Of a DNA stretch of 64,000 nt, positions 22,211 through 32,784 are shown piece by piece. The stretch lies in contig MEHQ01003627.1 of the NCBI GenBank assembly GCA_008828725.1, positions 151,792 through 215,791 of the forward strand, in the 5' to 3' direction. The notes under the pieces are model-generated. The model was not told the origin of the DNA and searched no databases. It worked only from the letters and a program-made list of their open reading frames with translations. Positions within the stretch are counted from its first letter, which is position 1. Each line of letters opens with the position of its first letter. Origin of the DNA: Saccharina japonica. Lineage: Eukaryota > Sar > Phaeophyceae > Laminariales > Laminariaceae. The position numbers and the translations under genes are program-made.

Positions 22211-22594
22211 CTGTGAACGATTTATATATGAGATGCAACACACAGCAGTACCAAGCAGACCGTGACTTAGTCGTGCCGACTGACTTGTATATGTATATAA
22301 AGAACGGTGTAATGTTTAATGTGAAAAACACAGAACACACCATACACATGATAGAATGAGGGCGGACGGGCGGACACTGGAAATAAATAAAATAACGGTT
22401 ACATGTGAAACACACACAGGAGCAGTTCGGCGAATTAGTCGTTCGTTTCTCATGGTTGTTGGTTGTACGAATCTTCTTTCTGTTCTATCTTTCTTTGTCT
22501 TGCGTGCCTCTCTCTTTCATTGTATCTGGGTTGCTAGGTTACCTGTGATTGTCGTACCCAGTACGATGGCATGGCATTGCATGGTTACTAACCT

Positions 22595-22781
22595 TACAGC
22601 AGTACAGGTACAGGACACCTAATAAGAAACAGGGAACCTGGTCCAGCCTGGATTCAATTTGAGAGAGGGTGATTTCTACACTAATTTCAAGATAACGACG
22701 CCCGAATTTTTTATTTTACTTCAAATCTCAGCCTGGATTTCTTATCCGCCTGTTTCTTATTAGGTGTCCTGTACTGCTGTA
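22595..22781. mobile_element. MITE M2 with CAGCAG/CTGCTG outer blocks
   Basis: The core element 22611-22771 has CAGGACACCTAATAAG ends. Outside it lie TACAGCAGTA, then CAGGTA on the left, and TACTGCTGTA on the right, forming an outer inverted pair. Confidence 0.75.
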
Positions 22782-22932
22782 CCTCTGATGTGTAGTAATA
22801 TAGTTTTGTGACCACAGAGCTGTGTTTTTTTATCTAGGATGAAGAACCAGCACGGACGTGGGCGTGCTGGATGTCGACGGGTAAAATAAACGCTTTAACG
22901 TGAAGAACACACACAGCTGTATAGCGGTAGTA

Positions 22933-23096
22933 CAGGACACCTAATAAGAAACGGGAAATATGGTCCAGGCTGGATTTCTTATTTGAGCGAGAGGTGCTAT
23001 CTACACTAATTCCAAGACAACGACTCTCCAAATTATTATTTTCCTCTAAATCGCATCCTGGCTTTCTTATTAGCCTGTTTCTTATTAGGTGTCCTG
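22933..23096. mobile_element. MITE M2
   Basis: CAGGACACCTAATAAGAAAC to TCTTATTAGGTGTCCTG. The right flank is TACTGCTGCTGTA. Confidence 0.8.
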
Positions 23097-23109
23097 TACT
23101 GCTGCTGTA

Positions 23110-23420
23110 GCTCCCTATTAATAATAGCTCCAAGCCTGTTAAAATAATAGCGTAGGCATGTATCGGCATAATCCGACACGAGCCATCGAGGGAAGAAATC
23201 GCTAAACTCTTCTCTCGAAAAAAATGCAAAAGGCACGTACCGTACCGTAGTAGCAGTAGTGGGGAGGGGGGAGAAGAGTCAACATCATATCATAGTGATA
23301 CATACCGGTACCAGTCTAGGTTTTGGTTTGTACCGTAGGCCGTAGGTCCATTTACTGCTGTGCTCCCCCATAATAGGAGGGAGATAACAGAAAAAAAGGG
23401 CGAAGATGATGAATGAGATG
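23110..23420 (+). mobile_element. SINE S1 body, diverged, with MITE fragment
   Basis: AATCCGACACGAGCCATCGA, GAAAAAAATGCAAAAGGCAC and GGGGGGAGAAGAGTC follow the S1 order. A partial MITE M1 (ACCGTAGGTCCATTTACTGC) interrupts it near 23330. Confidence 0.5.
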
Positions 23421-23759
23421 AAAAATAATCAAAGACAAAAACATACCAGGTATGAATATACTTGTAATAGATCGGGGAGCAATGCCATGGTATTCATGTA
23501 TTCATGGTACATATCCCCGTAGTATGATATGAATACCGGTAGCACCTTAGATTAAGAGCAACCAACGCGTTTAGTTACCAGTTACCAACACAGCAGCAGT
23601 AGTATGAAGCCACTGGTACTTGCAGATCACTCAACATTAGACGGTTGATGACTTGACGGCTTGACGGGTTGATGAGACCGCCCTTGTTCATATATCTTGG
23701 TCGCTGTATGCCTGCTGGGCCCAAAGTCCCAGAGGCCAAAGGGTTCACAGGTCGGACAG

Positions 23760-23945
23760 ACGATCTATTCAATAGACCATTAAGATCCGACCTGCCGTTA
23801 TGAATTGTTGAGCAGGATCTATGGATCTATACACGACTACAGATTAGTACCTGGGTATGTAGCACAACCTCTCACAACGGTAGGTGAAGAACTAGATCAT
23901 CTACTGCTGTAGATCATGATCTATCTGTAGATGATCTGTCCGAGC
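23760..23945. repeat. GATC-rich dispersed repeat
   Basis: ACCTGCCGTTATGAATTGTT, CTAGATCATCTACTGCTGTA and GATCATGATCTATCTG. TACTGCTGTA at 23902 interrupts an AGATCATC/GATC palindrome. Confidence 0.45.
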
Positions 23946-23966
23946 TGTGCAACTATAACAACTAAC

Positions 23967-24133
23967 CTTGAAGTCCAGCCAAGGTATGCTTTGCGCACAG
24001 CCCCTACGTAGTGTTTGATCGGTGATATGATATGATACGATCGGTGATTCGGATTTGGTTCCCCGTCGGTTTTGGCTAAAAAAAAATTGATGATTTTACG
24101 CATTTTTGCTGGGCTATGGCATGGTTCCACGAT
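23967..24133 (-). CDS. Candidate exon, unknown protein
   Basis: Minus strand between a pyrimidine-rich acceptor (..CTCGACGAG) and an AAG/GTTAGT donor. It includes GEPNPNHRSYHIISPIKHYV and GAVRKAYLGWTS. A second acceptor inside (T9AG) would shorten it. Composition is plausible, but a GATATCAT-type repeat lies within it. Confidence 0.25.
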
Positions 24134-24511
24134 CTCGTCGAGAAAAGCACACGCGAGGAAAACAAAGAGCGTTAGGGCTGTGACTGTCCGGCGTGCCTTG
24201 GCTAGACTGATGGTTATTAATATGAATACCAGGTACCTGGTACTTATTTTCATGGTTAGGTACTCGTATATATTATTAACGATGCCAACCCAACTGACTG
24301 GTTTACTGTAGTATTGACCATTCTTAGTATTGACCAATAAAAAATGCCTTAGACGAGCTACAGACGCGCCAGTCGGGCACAAAGACGCAGAACCCCGAAA
24401 TGTCTGGAGGCAACTATTAATGTATACGTAGAGTAACTGTAACATCATGCCAACTAAAACTAGTCGCTGACTAATAGTCAGCAAACTCGCAGCCCTATGA
24501 CAGATATGTAC

Positions 24512-25781
24512 AGTAAAATCGTTGACCAATCAGCGGGAAACAACCGTTGGAACAAAAGAGGTGGTTCCAGCTTTGGTTCGGTTGTATAAGATTAGGTGTG
24601 CTGCCGCTCCATCATTCGGTCGAGAGCTCGTGCCCGGGGGTAGGGCCCTCGGGGGGGGGGGAGGCGTGTGCGCCTACTAGCAGTTGCGCAAAGCGATACG
24701 CAACGGGGTCGATCGACAAAGGATTTGTATCGAAGTTGCGGATGGCCATGAAGGAATATTGGGCAAGGAAGAGGAATGGGACCCAATAGAGGAGCGGGGG
24801 AGCCCTTGCTCTAGCTCGTTGATATAGTCGTACCTCACATGTGTGAGCAACAAGCAGAAACAGGTAGGGATCCCGGGTAAGCAAGCAGCCCCACTGTTGT
24901 CGCACGACTTCGCCAGGTCGCTGCAAGACCTGAGGCAACGAGCTCAGTCCACAGGGTCGGTGTCCGCACGAATTGAGAATACCCGAAACATTGCGCTGTT
25001 CGAGTCGTGGAGTACGGGGTACGACGTATCCTTTACCATGGGTTCGCAGGTGCTGCGGCTACCAGAGTCGGCCGGACTTGTCTTTAACTTTCAGTTTGGG
25101 AAAAGGTGGCGGCCATAGAGCGAAGCAGTGGTCGTATTGGCGGACAAGGAATCCCCGCCGACATGTGCATTCAGGGGGGTCACGGAGTACATTTCCGCCG
25201 CACAGAGTATTGGGTGGGACTTAGCAGAGGGTCACCTGTTGTTCTCTGTAGTCCTTTCGGATGGGAGCCGGGGACCAGTACCCTTGTCAGCACAGCGCAT
25301 GACGGCGGCACTGCCGAGGCACCTGAGAAGGGCGGGATTGCCTGACCACCTCACTATGTACCCCGTTCGAGTGGGAGACTCGGTGAGTAAGTCGTTGGCA
25401 GGCACAACAGTTGACGAGATCACGAATATCGGGGGGTGGAAGACAGAGAGCATAGCGAAGCACCTCGTCGGTTCGACGACGAGCGCAAGGGTCCGAGCGT
25501 CTAAAAAGACTCGGGACCACGAGAACGCGCGCGCGAACGAGTTGCCGCTATCCCAGGCATTTGAGTCAGACTTTTCCGCATGCGCGAAAATGGTACGCTT
25601 AACATACGGATCATTTAAGTAAGTTTGGGTGAGACAATACAATAATACCCGGCCGCTGGCTAATGCTAACCTAGTAAATACAATGGAGTTCGGGTGGGAC
25701 CATCGGCCGGGGCAGGAGGCCTCATCCAAATCCAATACTTACATTGAATGATCGGCGGCAGCGCTAAAGAATACTATAGTA
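24512..25781 (+). mobile_element. Tyrosine-recombinase element, copy 1
   Basis: Bounded by AGTA at 24512-24515 and 25778-25781. The left ~115 bp (from AAAATCGTTGACCAATCAGC) and the right ~75 bp (to GCTAAAGAATACTATAGTA) recur around copy 2. It encodes the broken recombinase at 24843-25622. No inverted repeats are seen. The ends suit an element moved as a circle by a tyrosine recombinase, such as a Crypton-like one. Confidence 0.65.
24843..25622 (+). pseudogene. Tyrosine recombinase (integrase-like), inactivated
   Basis: One frame of ~259 codons, interrupted by a single in-frame TAG at 25116 after FNFQFGKRWRP. The C-terminal half has the family layout: TMYPVRVGDSVSKSLAGTTV matches the usual H-x-x-R box, then EITNIGGWKTESIAKHLVG covers the GGWK region and the site where the tyrosine nucleophile normally follows. 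Three catalytic positions look lost. The box I arginine region reads SWSTGYD, His of HxxR is Tyr, and the expected tyrosine position reads KHLVG. The frame lacks an N-terminal SAM-like domain, so it may be partial. It is the only coding part of the element and is almost surely inactive. Confidence 0.65.
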
Positions 25782-26139
25782 AAATCGTTGACCAATCAGC
25801 GGGAAACAACCGTTGGAACAAAAGAGGTGGTTCCAGCTTTGGTTCGGTTGTATAAGATTAGGTGTGCTGCCGCTGCATCATTCGGTCGAGAGCGAGCCGA
25901 GCAGCGAGGAACAGGGTAATAGGTGCAGGAAAAATACAGACCTTACCACCCACCCTACAAGCTTGATTAGTAGTCTTTTTCTGCACGGTCATTTTCAATT
26001 CCAGGGAGAGACACCGCGCTGAGAGCGCACTCAGCGCGGAGTTTATCCCGGGCGAGGCCCTCCGCCGGAGCAGGAGGCCTCATCCAAATCCAATACTTAT
26101 ATTGAATGATCGGCGGCAGCGCTAAAGAATACTATAGTA
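25778..26139 (+). mobile_element. Internally deleted derivative of the recombinase element
   Basis: It keeps the left ~117 bp and right ~80 bp of copy 1 with few changes; the middle is a short unrelated segment. It shares the AGTA junction with copy 1 head-to-tail and ends at AGTA 26136-26139. Confidence 0.7.
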
Positions 26140-26740
26140 TTTACTTCGAACCATGACGTATGATATGCGAGTACAGAGTACGTACACGAGTGTGTGTGTG
26201 TTCTTCACATTAAACCTTCCTTTCTACCCGTCGACATCCACTATGTTTTGAATAATCTGGATATATCCTGGATATATGTACGTATAACACTCAGCTTGCA
26301 AATATGAAATTCGGCGAAATCCTAGATCTCACAGCTGTTGCATTTTGTTTATGCTTTATAAATATACCCTGGATACGTGTTTATCTTGTGGATATACCTG
26401 GTATTATCGAATATGTTTATACTTTGGAAACGTTCGTACGTAGATATTGTGGGTCTTTTAGCGCCGTCGAGTCGTGACAGCAGGCACTACTGAATCATCA
26501 CTTGCTGCGCGAATACTGCTGCGGTTTTGTCACACAGCTGAACCAAATGCCGCGTAAAAAATGGATTTACTGGTATACTGATGTACCTGGTATAACAGGA
26601 TACTGGCAGTATACCGGCACCAGTATACTGGCAGCATACCTGTATGTACTGGCCCTTTCACGACCACGGGCTGGATTCCAGACACATTTAAAACGAACAT
26701 GAGAACGTCATCGTCATCACCATCCTCAGCATCATCATAC
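26140..26740. other. Intergenic DNA
   Basis: A fragment of foldback family F (26200-26240, TTCACATTAAACC and CTACCCGTCGACATCC), then AT-rich DNA with GGATATAC words and TACCTGGTA at 26395 and 26584. Confidence 0.45.
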
Positions 26741-26744
26741 ATAC

Positions 26745-27070
26745 AACAGTGGGCCCTCTATAGTGCCGGTTGAATAGTGCCGGTGGCCTGCTATAGTGCC
26801 AGTAGTGGTCCCTCTATAGTGCCGCTTGAGTAGTGCCGGTTTCCCGCTATAGTGCCAGTAGTGGTCCCTCTATAGGGCCGGTTGCCCGCTATATTGCCAG
26901 TAGTGGTCCCTCTATAGTGCCGGTTGAGTAGTGCTGGTTGCCCGTTATAATGCCTGTGGAATCGCTCGGCACAGATGGAATTCACCCGTGTGCTAGCATG
27001 TAGAATAGTGCCGGTTGCCGCTATAGTGCCGGTATTGTCGCCTGGCGCATACCGGCACCATAGAGGGACT
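26745..27070. repeat. CTATAGTGCCGG repeat cluster
   Basis: CCCTCTATAGTGCCGGTTG and CGCTATAGTGCCAGTAGTGG alternate, and the right end is inverted (GCATACCGGCACCATAGAGG). An inverse cluster is at 32785-33045 and a simple tandem form at 50625-50808. 27071-27640 contains no gene I can support. Confidence 0.7.
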
Positions 27071-27644
27071 ACTACTGCTGTACCATCATCCTCATCATCA
27101 CTAAACACTGCTTCCGAAAAAAAACAAAAAAAACTTTACTTGTGGCTTTTTCTCATCGCGGAAACCGCGAGAGCACGAACCAGGAAAATCCGATTGGAAA
27201 TTGACGAGCAGTGGTAACAATGTTAACAATGTTAAACCCTCTGCGCAATAAAAATCAAGGCAAGTATCGGGGAGGAGAAGAGAAGACCCCTGTGACCACG
27301 GCTTGTCCACGTGTCATGGTATTCATGGTATCCCCGTTTCCCCTCTATTGTTGAGGTGGCGTGTTTCTGACCTGATATAGACACGCCGAGCAAATAATGT
27401 TGCTCCCCCGCGTTCCTAGAATTCTCTGATCCACGAACATCCGAAAAAAAAAAAAAAACATCATCTTGTGAGTGACCGAGAGCGTCTTGTCTCAACCTGC
27501 TTCCGGTAGTAGGGTTATAGCCCCATACCGCATAATTGTAATCCAGTACCTAACCTGCCCAGGGTAGGAGTACCTTAATACAGAGTAGCGCTGGATATCG
27601 CTATCAGAATCAAGATCGATACGATACCGACAAACAAACATAAC

Positions 27645-27726
27645 TATCACTATGCACCGAAATATAAGCACCGTTTTATTTAGTATTAATGTGGAAAAGG
27701 AGCTTATATTTCGGTACAGAGTGGTA
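27645..27726. mobile_element. MITE M3
   Basis: TATCACTATGCACCGAAATA and its inverse GCTTATATTTCGGTACAGAG. Confidence 0.7.
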
Positions 27727-27856
27727 CATCGTAGTGGATACGATCTCGATATGTGTTAGATTAAACTCTTTCGTTCAAACTCTGCATTAAAAAAACACGA
27801 TGATTTCAGAGAACGGAGGACAAAACACGTTCCACAAGATCACGTCGAAAGTTTGA

Positions 27857-27930
27857 TGTTTCGATATATCGAAAAAATCGATACGATTCGATGTTTTTTC
27901 GATATATCGAAACTTTCGATACGATATATC
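27857..27930. repeat. TTTCGATATATCGAAA palindrome cluster 1
   Basis: Repeated CGATATATCGA and CGATACGATA words. A larger cluster lies 670 bp further on. Confidence 0.75.
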
Positions 27931-28599
27931 CAACACCTACGAAGCCCAGAGAGCCGGAACGTGAAAATGTTGGCTTTGATAAAATAAAAAATAAAAACTG
28001 TACGTACCCGAGAGTAACACGCAAAGATAAGATACCCCTTCGGGCGGAATTCGACGCTGGTTTTATCTACCACACGGGCAAAGGGCACACACACAGAGCG
28101 ATGTGTCGGTGGAAAGGCCTCGACGGGGTCCTTCCAAACCCGCCATTCCCGTTGTGTGTACGACAACCCTCCCTGGTTTTAGAGGAAATAGGTTTTGATA
28201 ATCATCCAGGGGATGTGTCGTCCTGCATGCTACTCGTATGATATACTCGTATACAGATTTTGTTCCCCTCAAAACCCGTAGTACGCGCGATACGGAAGAA
28301 TCACACACAGCTTGCCAAGGGAGATGAGTTTCGACGAAATCCTCGACCTTCATCACAGCTGTCGTTTTCATTTTTTTTTTCTCTGTATACGTACACAAGT
28401 GCTGTACTATCACCATCATCATCGTCAGTGTCATCAGCATCGTCATCGTCATCAACATCATTCCCATCATCGTGAAAAAATCAATGATTAAGTTGATTAA
28501 GTTTGGAACCCCTTTCCAGGCCCAGGAAATAAAGAGACCAGGTATATACTACGCAGAGAGACCAAACAACACCAAGGGCACAAGGCGGCACGCTAGTGT

Positions 28600-28720
28600 T
28601 GGATATCGTGTCGAAAATTCCGATAAATCGAAATATCGAAATTTCGATATATCGAAGACATATCGAACTTTCGATATCGACATATCGAAATATCGAGCTT
28701 TCGATATATCGGAAGTATCG
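28600..28720. repeat. CGATATCGA palindrome cluster 2
   Basis: About ten overlapping TCGATAT/ATATCGA words. Between the clusters (27960-28240) a plus frame with FDAGFIYHTGKGHTHRAMCR is open but has no support. A (CAT/CGT)n tract lies at 28405-28470. Confidence 0.75.
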
Positions 28721-29689
28721 AACGCGGTGTGCCCTCCGTCCCCTGGCATCCCCGTGCCTTTTTACTTTTATGCTGACACTGAGCGAAAGCTTCCATGTAT
28801 CAAATATCGAAATCGTGGCGACCAGTTTGTTTCTGTATATATCGGTATCGTATGGAACTCGATTCCGATATCGATAATCAACACTCCAAGGCGACACGAG
28901 GGAAAAAGCACTAAACTGTCCACCTCATCAAACCGTCTATTAATAGTGACTACCAGGGATTGACCTTTTCGTGTCAGTCTTTCGATTTTCAAGAGAGAAC
29001 AATAACAATTGACGAAAATAAACAACGAAAATGAATTATGCTTCTACAAACAGTAGTAGTCTATACAGGTAGCCCCTTTGAAAGAGACCCTACGTGTAGT
29101 TAATTCGGGATTGGAGGACCCTTACATACCTACGTCCCTTACGAGAGTTGTTACCGGTCCCTACTAATCAACAGTGGACAAAAACGTTGCACAGGAATGT
29201 GGGGTCCCTTATACCAGGTATAACGCTTTCCTTCATCGCGGGGTCTCTGGCAAGGGGCCACCTATCGTACTGCTGTACTGGTAGAGTTGTGAGGCGGCAG
29301 GATTTCACGACAAATTACTAATCGGTAGGTGCTCTTAGCCTTAGTTAGCCAACTAACTGACTTTAGTCGGAAAGTCGGCTGGCGAAGCTAGCTTGTGGCC
29401 AGGCGACTTGCAGACTCAAGTCAGGCGAGCTAAGCGAGCCAAACCAGCTCCCCCCCCCTCCGGCCAAGCGGGGCCCGCCCAAAAAAGAGGCTGTAGTTAA
29501 TCCATCTCGCATGCAGTAATCCTCCCGGCAATTAGGGAAACCCAATACCATGGTAAGTCGGATAGTCAGCACCTCTGGGAAACGACCAACTATTATTCCG
29601 ACGAATAACTAGTTGGTGAATTAAGCCGTGCCGACTCACAGCTCTCTTATGTATTTGACCTTTTCGGGCTGTCAGTTTCAGAAGGAACA
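28721..29689. other. Intergenic DNA, no clear gene
   Basis: TATTAATA at 28938 and TACCAGGTA at 29212. 29340-29640 holds repeated AGTCGG/AACTGACT words shared with 35215-35320. No credible frame. Confidence 0.4.
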
Positions 29690-29885
29690 ATTTGACGAAA
29701 ACAATTGAAGAAACAGATTGACGAAAAACAATCGACGAAATAAATTGGCGAAAACAATTGACGAAAACCGTTGACGAAACAAATTGACGAAAACAACTGA
29801 CGAAAACAGTTGGCGAATCAAACTGGCGAAAACAATTGACGAAAATAATTGCCGAAAACAAGTGACGAAAACAAGTGACAAAAAA
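29690..29885. repeat. 15-bp tandem repeat AAAACAATTGACGAA
   Basis: About 13 imperfect units. As 15 is a multiple of 3, both strands stay open, giving a false FVNCFRQ repeat protein. Confidence 0.9.
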
Positions 29886-30403
29886 TTAATCATCCTTGGT
29901 TCATCGACCAAAACATCCAGCCCACGGGCTGCCGGTTTCGTAAAAAAAAAAGCATCCCACGGCCATACATACAACGCAAAAAGGGGTGTACGTACGACAC
30001 GTGCGCAGCAACATACCTCTCCAGGGCGGCATTACAAGGATCGTTCAGACTTCACATTCATGTCTCAACGGTCCTTTCATTTCCGACCAAGAATAGCACT
30101 GCTCGTATGAACTGCCCACAATGTGCCACGCGCTCACATTACTACTATAATACGAGTACCGTATAGTTTAAAATACCAGGTGTATTCTTATCACATGGGG
30201 GTGATAACATAACAAACATCCCTATTAGTACAGGTATATTCTTATCACATGGGGGTGATAAAATAATACACCCCCCTTATTATAATACACCGTATATAAC
30301 ACACCCCCTCGGACAAACAAACAAAAGAAGCTGGGTTTATCTCGACAGCGGAGAGAGGAGAGTGCAAACAAACGCCGACCGACGCGTTTATCCTTTATAA
30401 CCC
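29886..30403. other. Intergenic DNA
   Basis: CTTATCACATGGGGGTGATAA occurs twice (30187, 30240). No gene seen. Confidence 0.45.
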
Positions 30404-31190
30404 ATCTAAGACTGCAGTCTCGCTGTGGGGACAAAACACTTGAAATTATAGTCAAATTTAGGCACATGTACAGTGTAGTATTAAATCGAGGAGGCTTAAA
30501 TAACCCATTTAAGACTGCAGTCTCGTTGTGGAGACAAAACAGATGGAATTAGACCAAGATTTAGGAGCATGTAAAGTGCAGTAGTTAACCGACGTGACTT
30601 AAATAACCCATTTAAGACTGCAGTCTCGTTGTGGAGACAAAATACTTGGAATTAGAGCAAGATTTAGGAACATGTAAAAATACTTGGAATTAGAGCAAGA
30701 TTTAGGAGCATGTAAAGTGCAGTAGTAAATCGAGGTGGCTTAAATAACCCATTTAAGACTGCAGTGTCGCTGTGGAGACAAAACACTTAGAGTTAGAGCA
30801 ATATTTAGGAGCATGTAAAGTGCAGTAGTAAATCGAGGTGACTTAAATAACCCATTTAAGACTGCAGTCTCGATGTGGAGACAGAACACTTGGAATTAGA
30901 GCAATATTTAGGAGCATGTAAAGTACAGTAGTAAATCGAGGTGGCTTAAATTACCCATCTGAGCCTGCGGTCCCGTTGTGGGAGTCTTGAACAGGGTAAT
31001 GTAAGTTACCTCGGTTTACTACGACGTACTGCACGGCTGTACATGTGCCTAAATCGGACTCTAATTCCAAGTGTTTTGTCCCCACAGTGGGACCGCAGTC
31101 TTGAATGGGTTAATTAGTCATCTTCGCTTACTATTAATACTGCACTGCTGTACATGTGCCTAAACTTGACTCTAGTTTCAAGTGTTTTAT
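30404..31190. repeat. ~101-bp tandem repeat with inverted last copies
   Basis: AAGACTGCAGTCTCG recurs near 30408, 30511, 30612, 30757 and 30858, each followed by TGTGGAGACAAAACACTTGG. From ~31010 the same text is inverted twice (CCAAGTGTTTTGTCCCCAC). Single relatives occur at 10030-10110, 10520-10600, 16494-16550 and 46102-46190. Confidence 0.8.
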
Positions 31191-31204
31191 CCCGGTCAGA
31201 CACC

Positions 31205-31556
31205 CGGTCCGACACCACGAATATTGCTAAGGTTGAAGTCCCAGGGGTTCGAGTCTCCGTATGGAGATTTTTTTCTCAAAGGACATGAGCTGTCGAGAGC
31301 GCCTACGAGTATTATACCATGGGTAGGCACAATCCGACTAGAGTCGACGAGGGAAGAAAGTGCTATAATCTTCTCGATATGTATAAAAATGCAAGGCACG
31401 TATATGCCGTACGTAGTGGGGGGGTGTACTCCTATCGTGCACGGCCGTAGTCGTATGACCATAGAGGGGGGGAGAAGAGCCTACGTAGTGACCCTGGATC
31501 TGAAGTTACGACTAGGAAGAAGAGATAAAAGGAGCGCGAAGATAATAAATCGGATG
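31205..31556 (+). mobile_element. SINE S1 carrying an element B insertion
   Basis: B box GGGGTTCGAGTCTCCG, then the body to GCGCGAAGATAATAAATCGG. TACGAGTA at 31304 replaces the single TA seen in the 58.1 kb copy. A 5'-truncated B lies at 31418-31466 inside the SINE's own G run. Confidence 0.7.
31418..31466 (-). mobile_element. Tiny element B insertion in a G run
   Basis: Only the last ~40 bases of B (TGTACTCCTATCGTGCACGG to GACCATAGA) remain, between GGGGGGG and GGGGGGG of the host SINE. Confidence 0.7.
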
Positions 31557-31561
31557 TAAAA

Positions 31562-31680
31562 AAAGGCGGTTCAATAATCGCTTGACACGACTGGGGAATG
31601 GCAACATAACCTGGAAGGAATAAGGCGGCTTCCCCCAATAAGGCGGCCATATTGCTTCGGCACACCACCGCCTTAATGAG
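31562..31680. mobile_element. AAGGCGG short element
   Basis: AATAAGGCGGC, CAAGCGATT-type and CCGCCTTA words. An inverted copy lies at 44838-44998, with matching CCCAATAAGGCGG and GGTTATG parts. Confidence 0.5.
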
Positions 31681-31844
31681 GGCCCCCTACTGCCTATATA
31701 TATCGTAGAGAAGTTCATCTAGACGCATCGCCTTCCCGTTTTCGAGACACTCAGCTTGGAATGTCGTCCGGGGATAGTTGTTACATATAATGAGGCCGTG
31801 TTTTGCCTAGAAGGCAAAACAGCCTATTCATAGTCAAACGGTAG

Positions 31845-31935
31845 GGTTGCGGACAGTATAGGGTTACGCTCAGGGTTAGGGTCAAGGGTATAGGTTAGGG
31901 TGGGGTCGGGTTGGGTCTGGGCTGACGTGCGAGAC
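31845..31935. repeat. Degenerate telomere-like GGGTTA repeats
   Basis: TAGGGTTACGCTCAGGGTTA and further GGGTTAGGGT words. A shorter run sits at 32200-32235. Too irregular to be an active telomere. A GTGCGAGAC/GTCTCGCAC hairpin follows at 31927-31961. Confidence 0.6.
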
Positions 31936-32043
31936 AGAAACCGACGAAAGGCGTCTCGCACGTTTTTTATTTTATTTTGCAGGACGGTGCTGCAAAATAG
32001 GGATCTACCCACACTGCTGTTTATAGTGTGCCACGACGCGTAC

Positions 32044-32321
32044 TATGTGCAGGTGCACCCTACATATTTTTTCGTGCAGGATGCCCGTTTTAATGGGTGA
32101 GGCTGGTCTTTCGGGCCGCATGTTTTTTTTTGGAAAAACGCCATCAAAACACGCGGCGGAGCCGCCTGGCTGCCCCTGCCGACCTCGTGCTCCCCAAGGG
32201 GTTGGGGTTCGGGTTAGGGTTAGGGGTGTGTCTGGGGTTGGCTTGGTGTGGATCGACGGGCAAGGATGAAATTGGCCACACACAGCCTGCACAAAACAAA
32301 TGGAGGGTGCACCTGCACATC
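32044..32321. mobile_element. TIR element with ~35-bp ends
   Basis: ATGTGCAGGTGCACCCT at the left is inverted at the right (AGGGTGCACCTGCACAT), and similarity extends to GTGCAGG inside. The interior includes GGGTTAGGGTTAGGGG and no coding frame. Confidence 0.65.
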
Positions 32322-32784
32322 CGCAGGCCTGCCACTCTCCCGCCTATACATGTGGAGGCGTTAGTTTTATCTCAGAAAGAGGGTGTTGTGAATATTCTAG
32401 TTCCACGTAATCCAGGGCGAGGCGTTCAGGTGTACCAATCTGGGCGGATTTATAAGGGCCATGTATATATTAATATGAAGACCAAACGGTCCCTATGTAT
32501 CGGTCCAGAGCGGTACCAGGTACAAGCTAGCAGTACCAGGTAACCATCAGCCGCCGAAATAAAGTCACATCATACTTCGTAGACTAGTATACGTATTGGC
32601 ACATACGAAGCGATATTTTAGGGTCCTCGATAAAAATGGATCCCCTATCCCCGCAGTCCGGTCTGCCTCTTTTTTTAGGCATACCGGCATGCTGTAATGC
32701 TGTACGTACGTAATCGTCCTGTGTTCTGCGTCTTTTCTTCCAACCTATAGTATGAGTGGAGAACTCACCCTATACTGTGCAGTA

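Noticed and set aside
29532..29974. FVNCFRQ repeat ORFs
   Set aside because: The 15-bp tandem repeat explains them completely.
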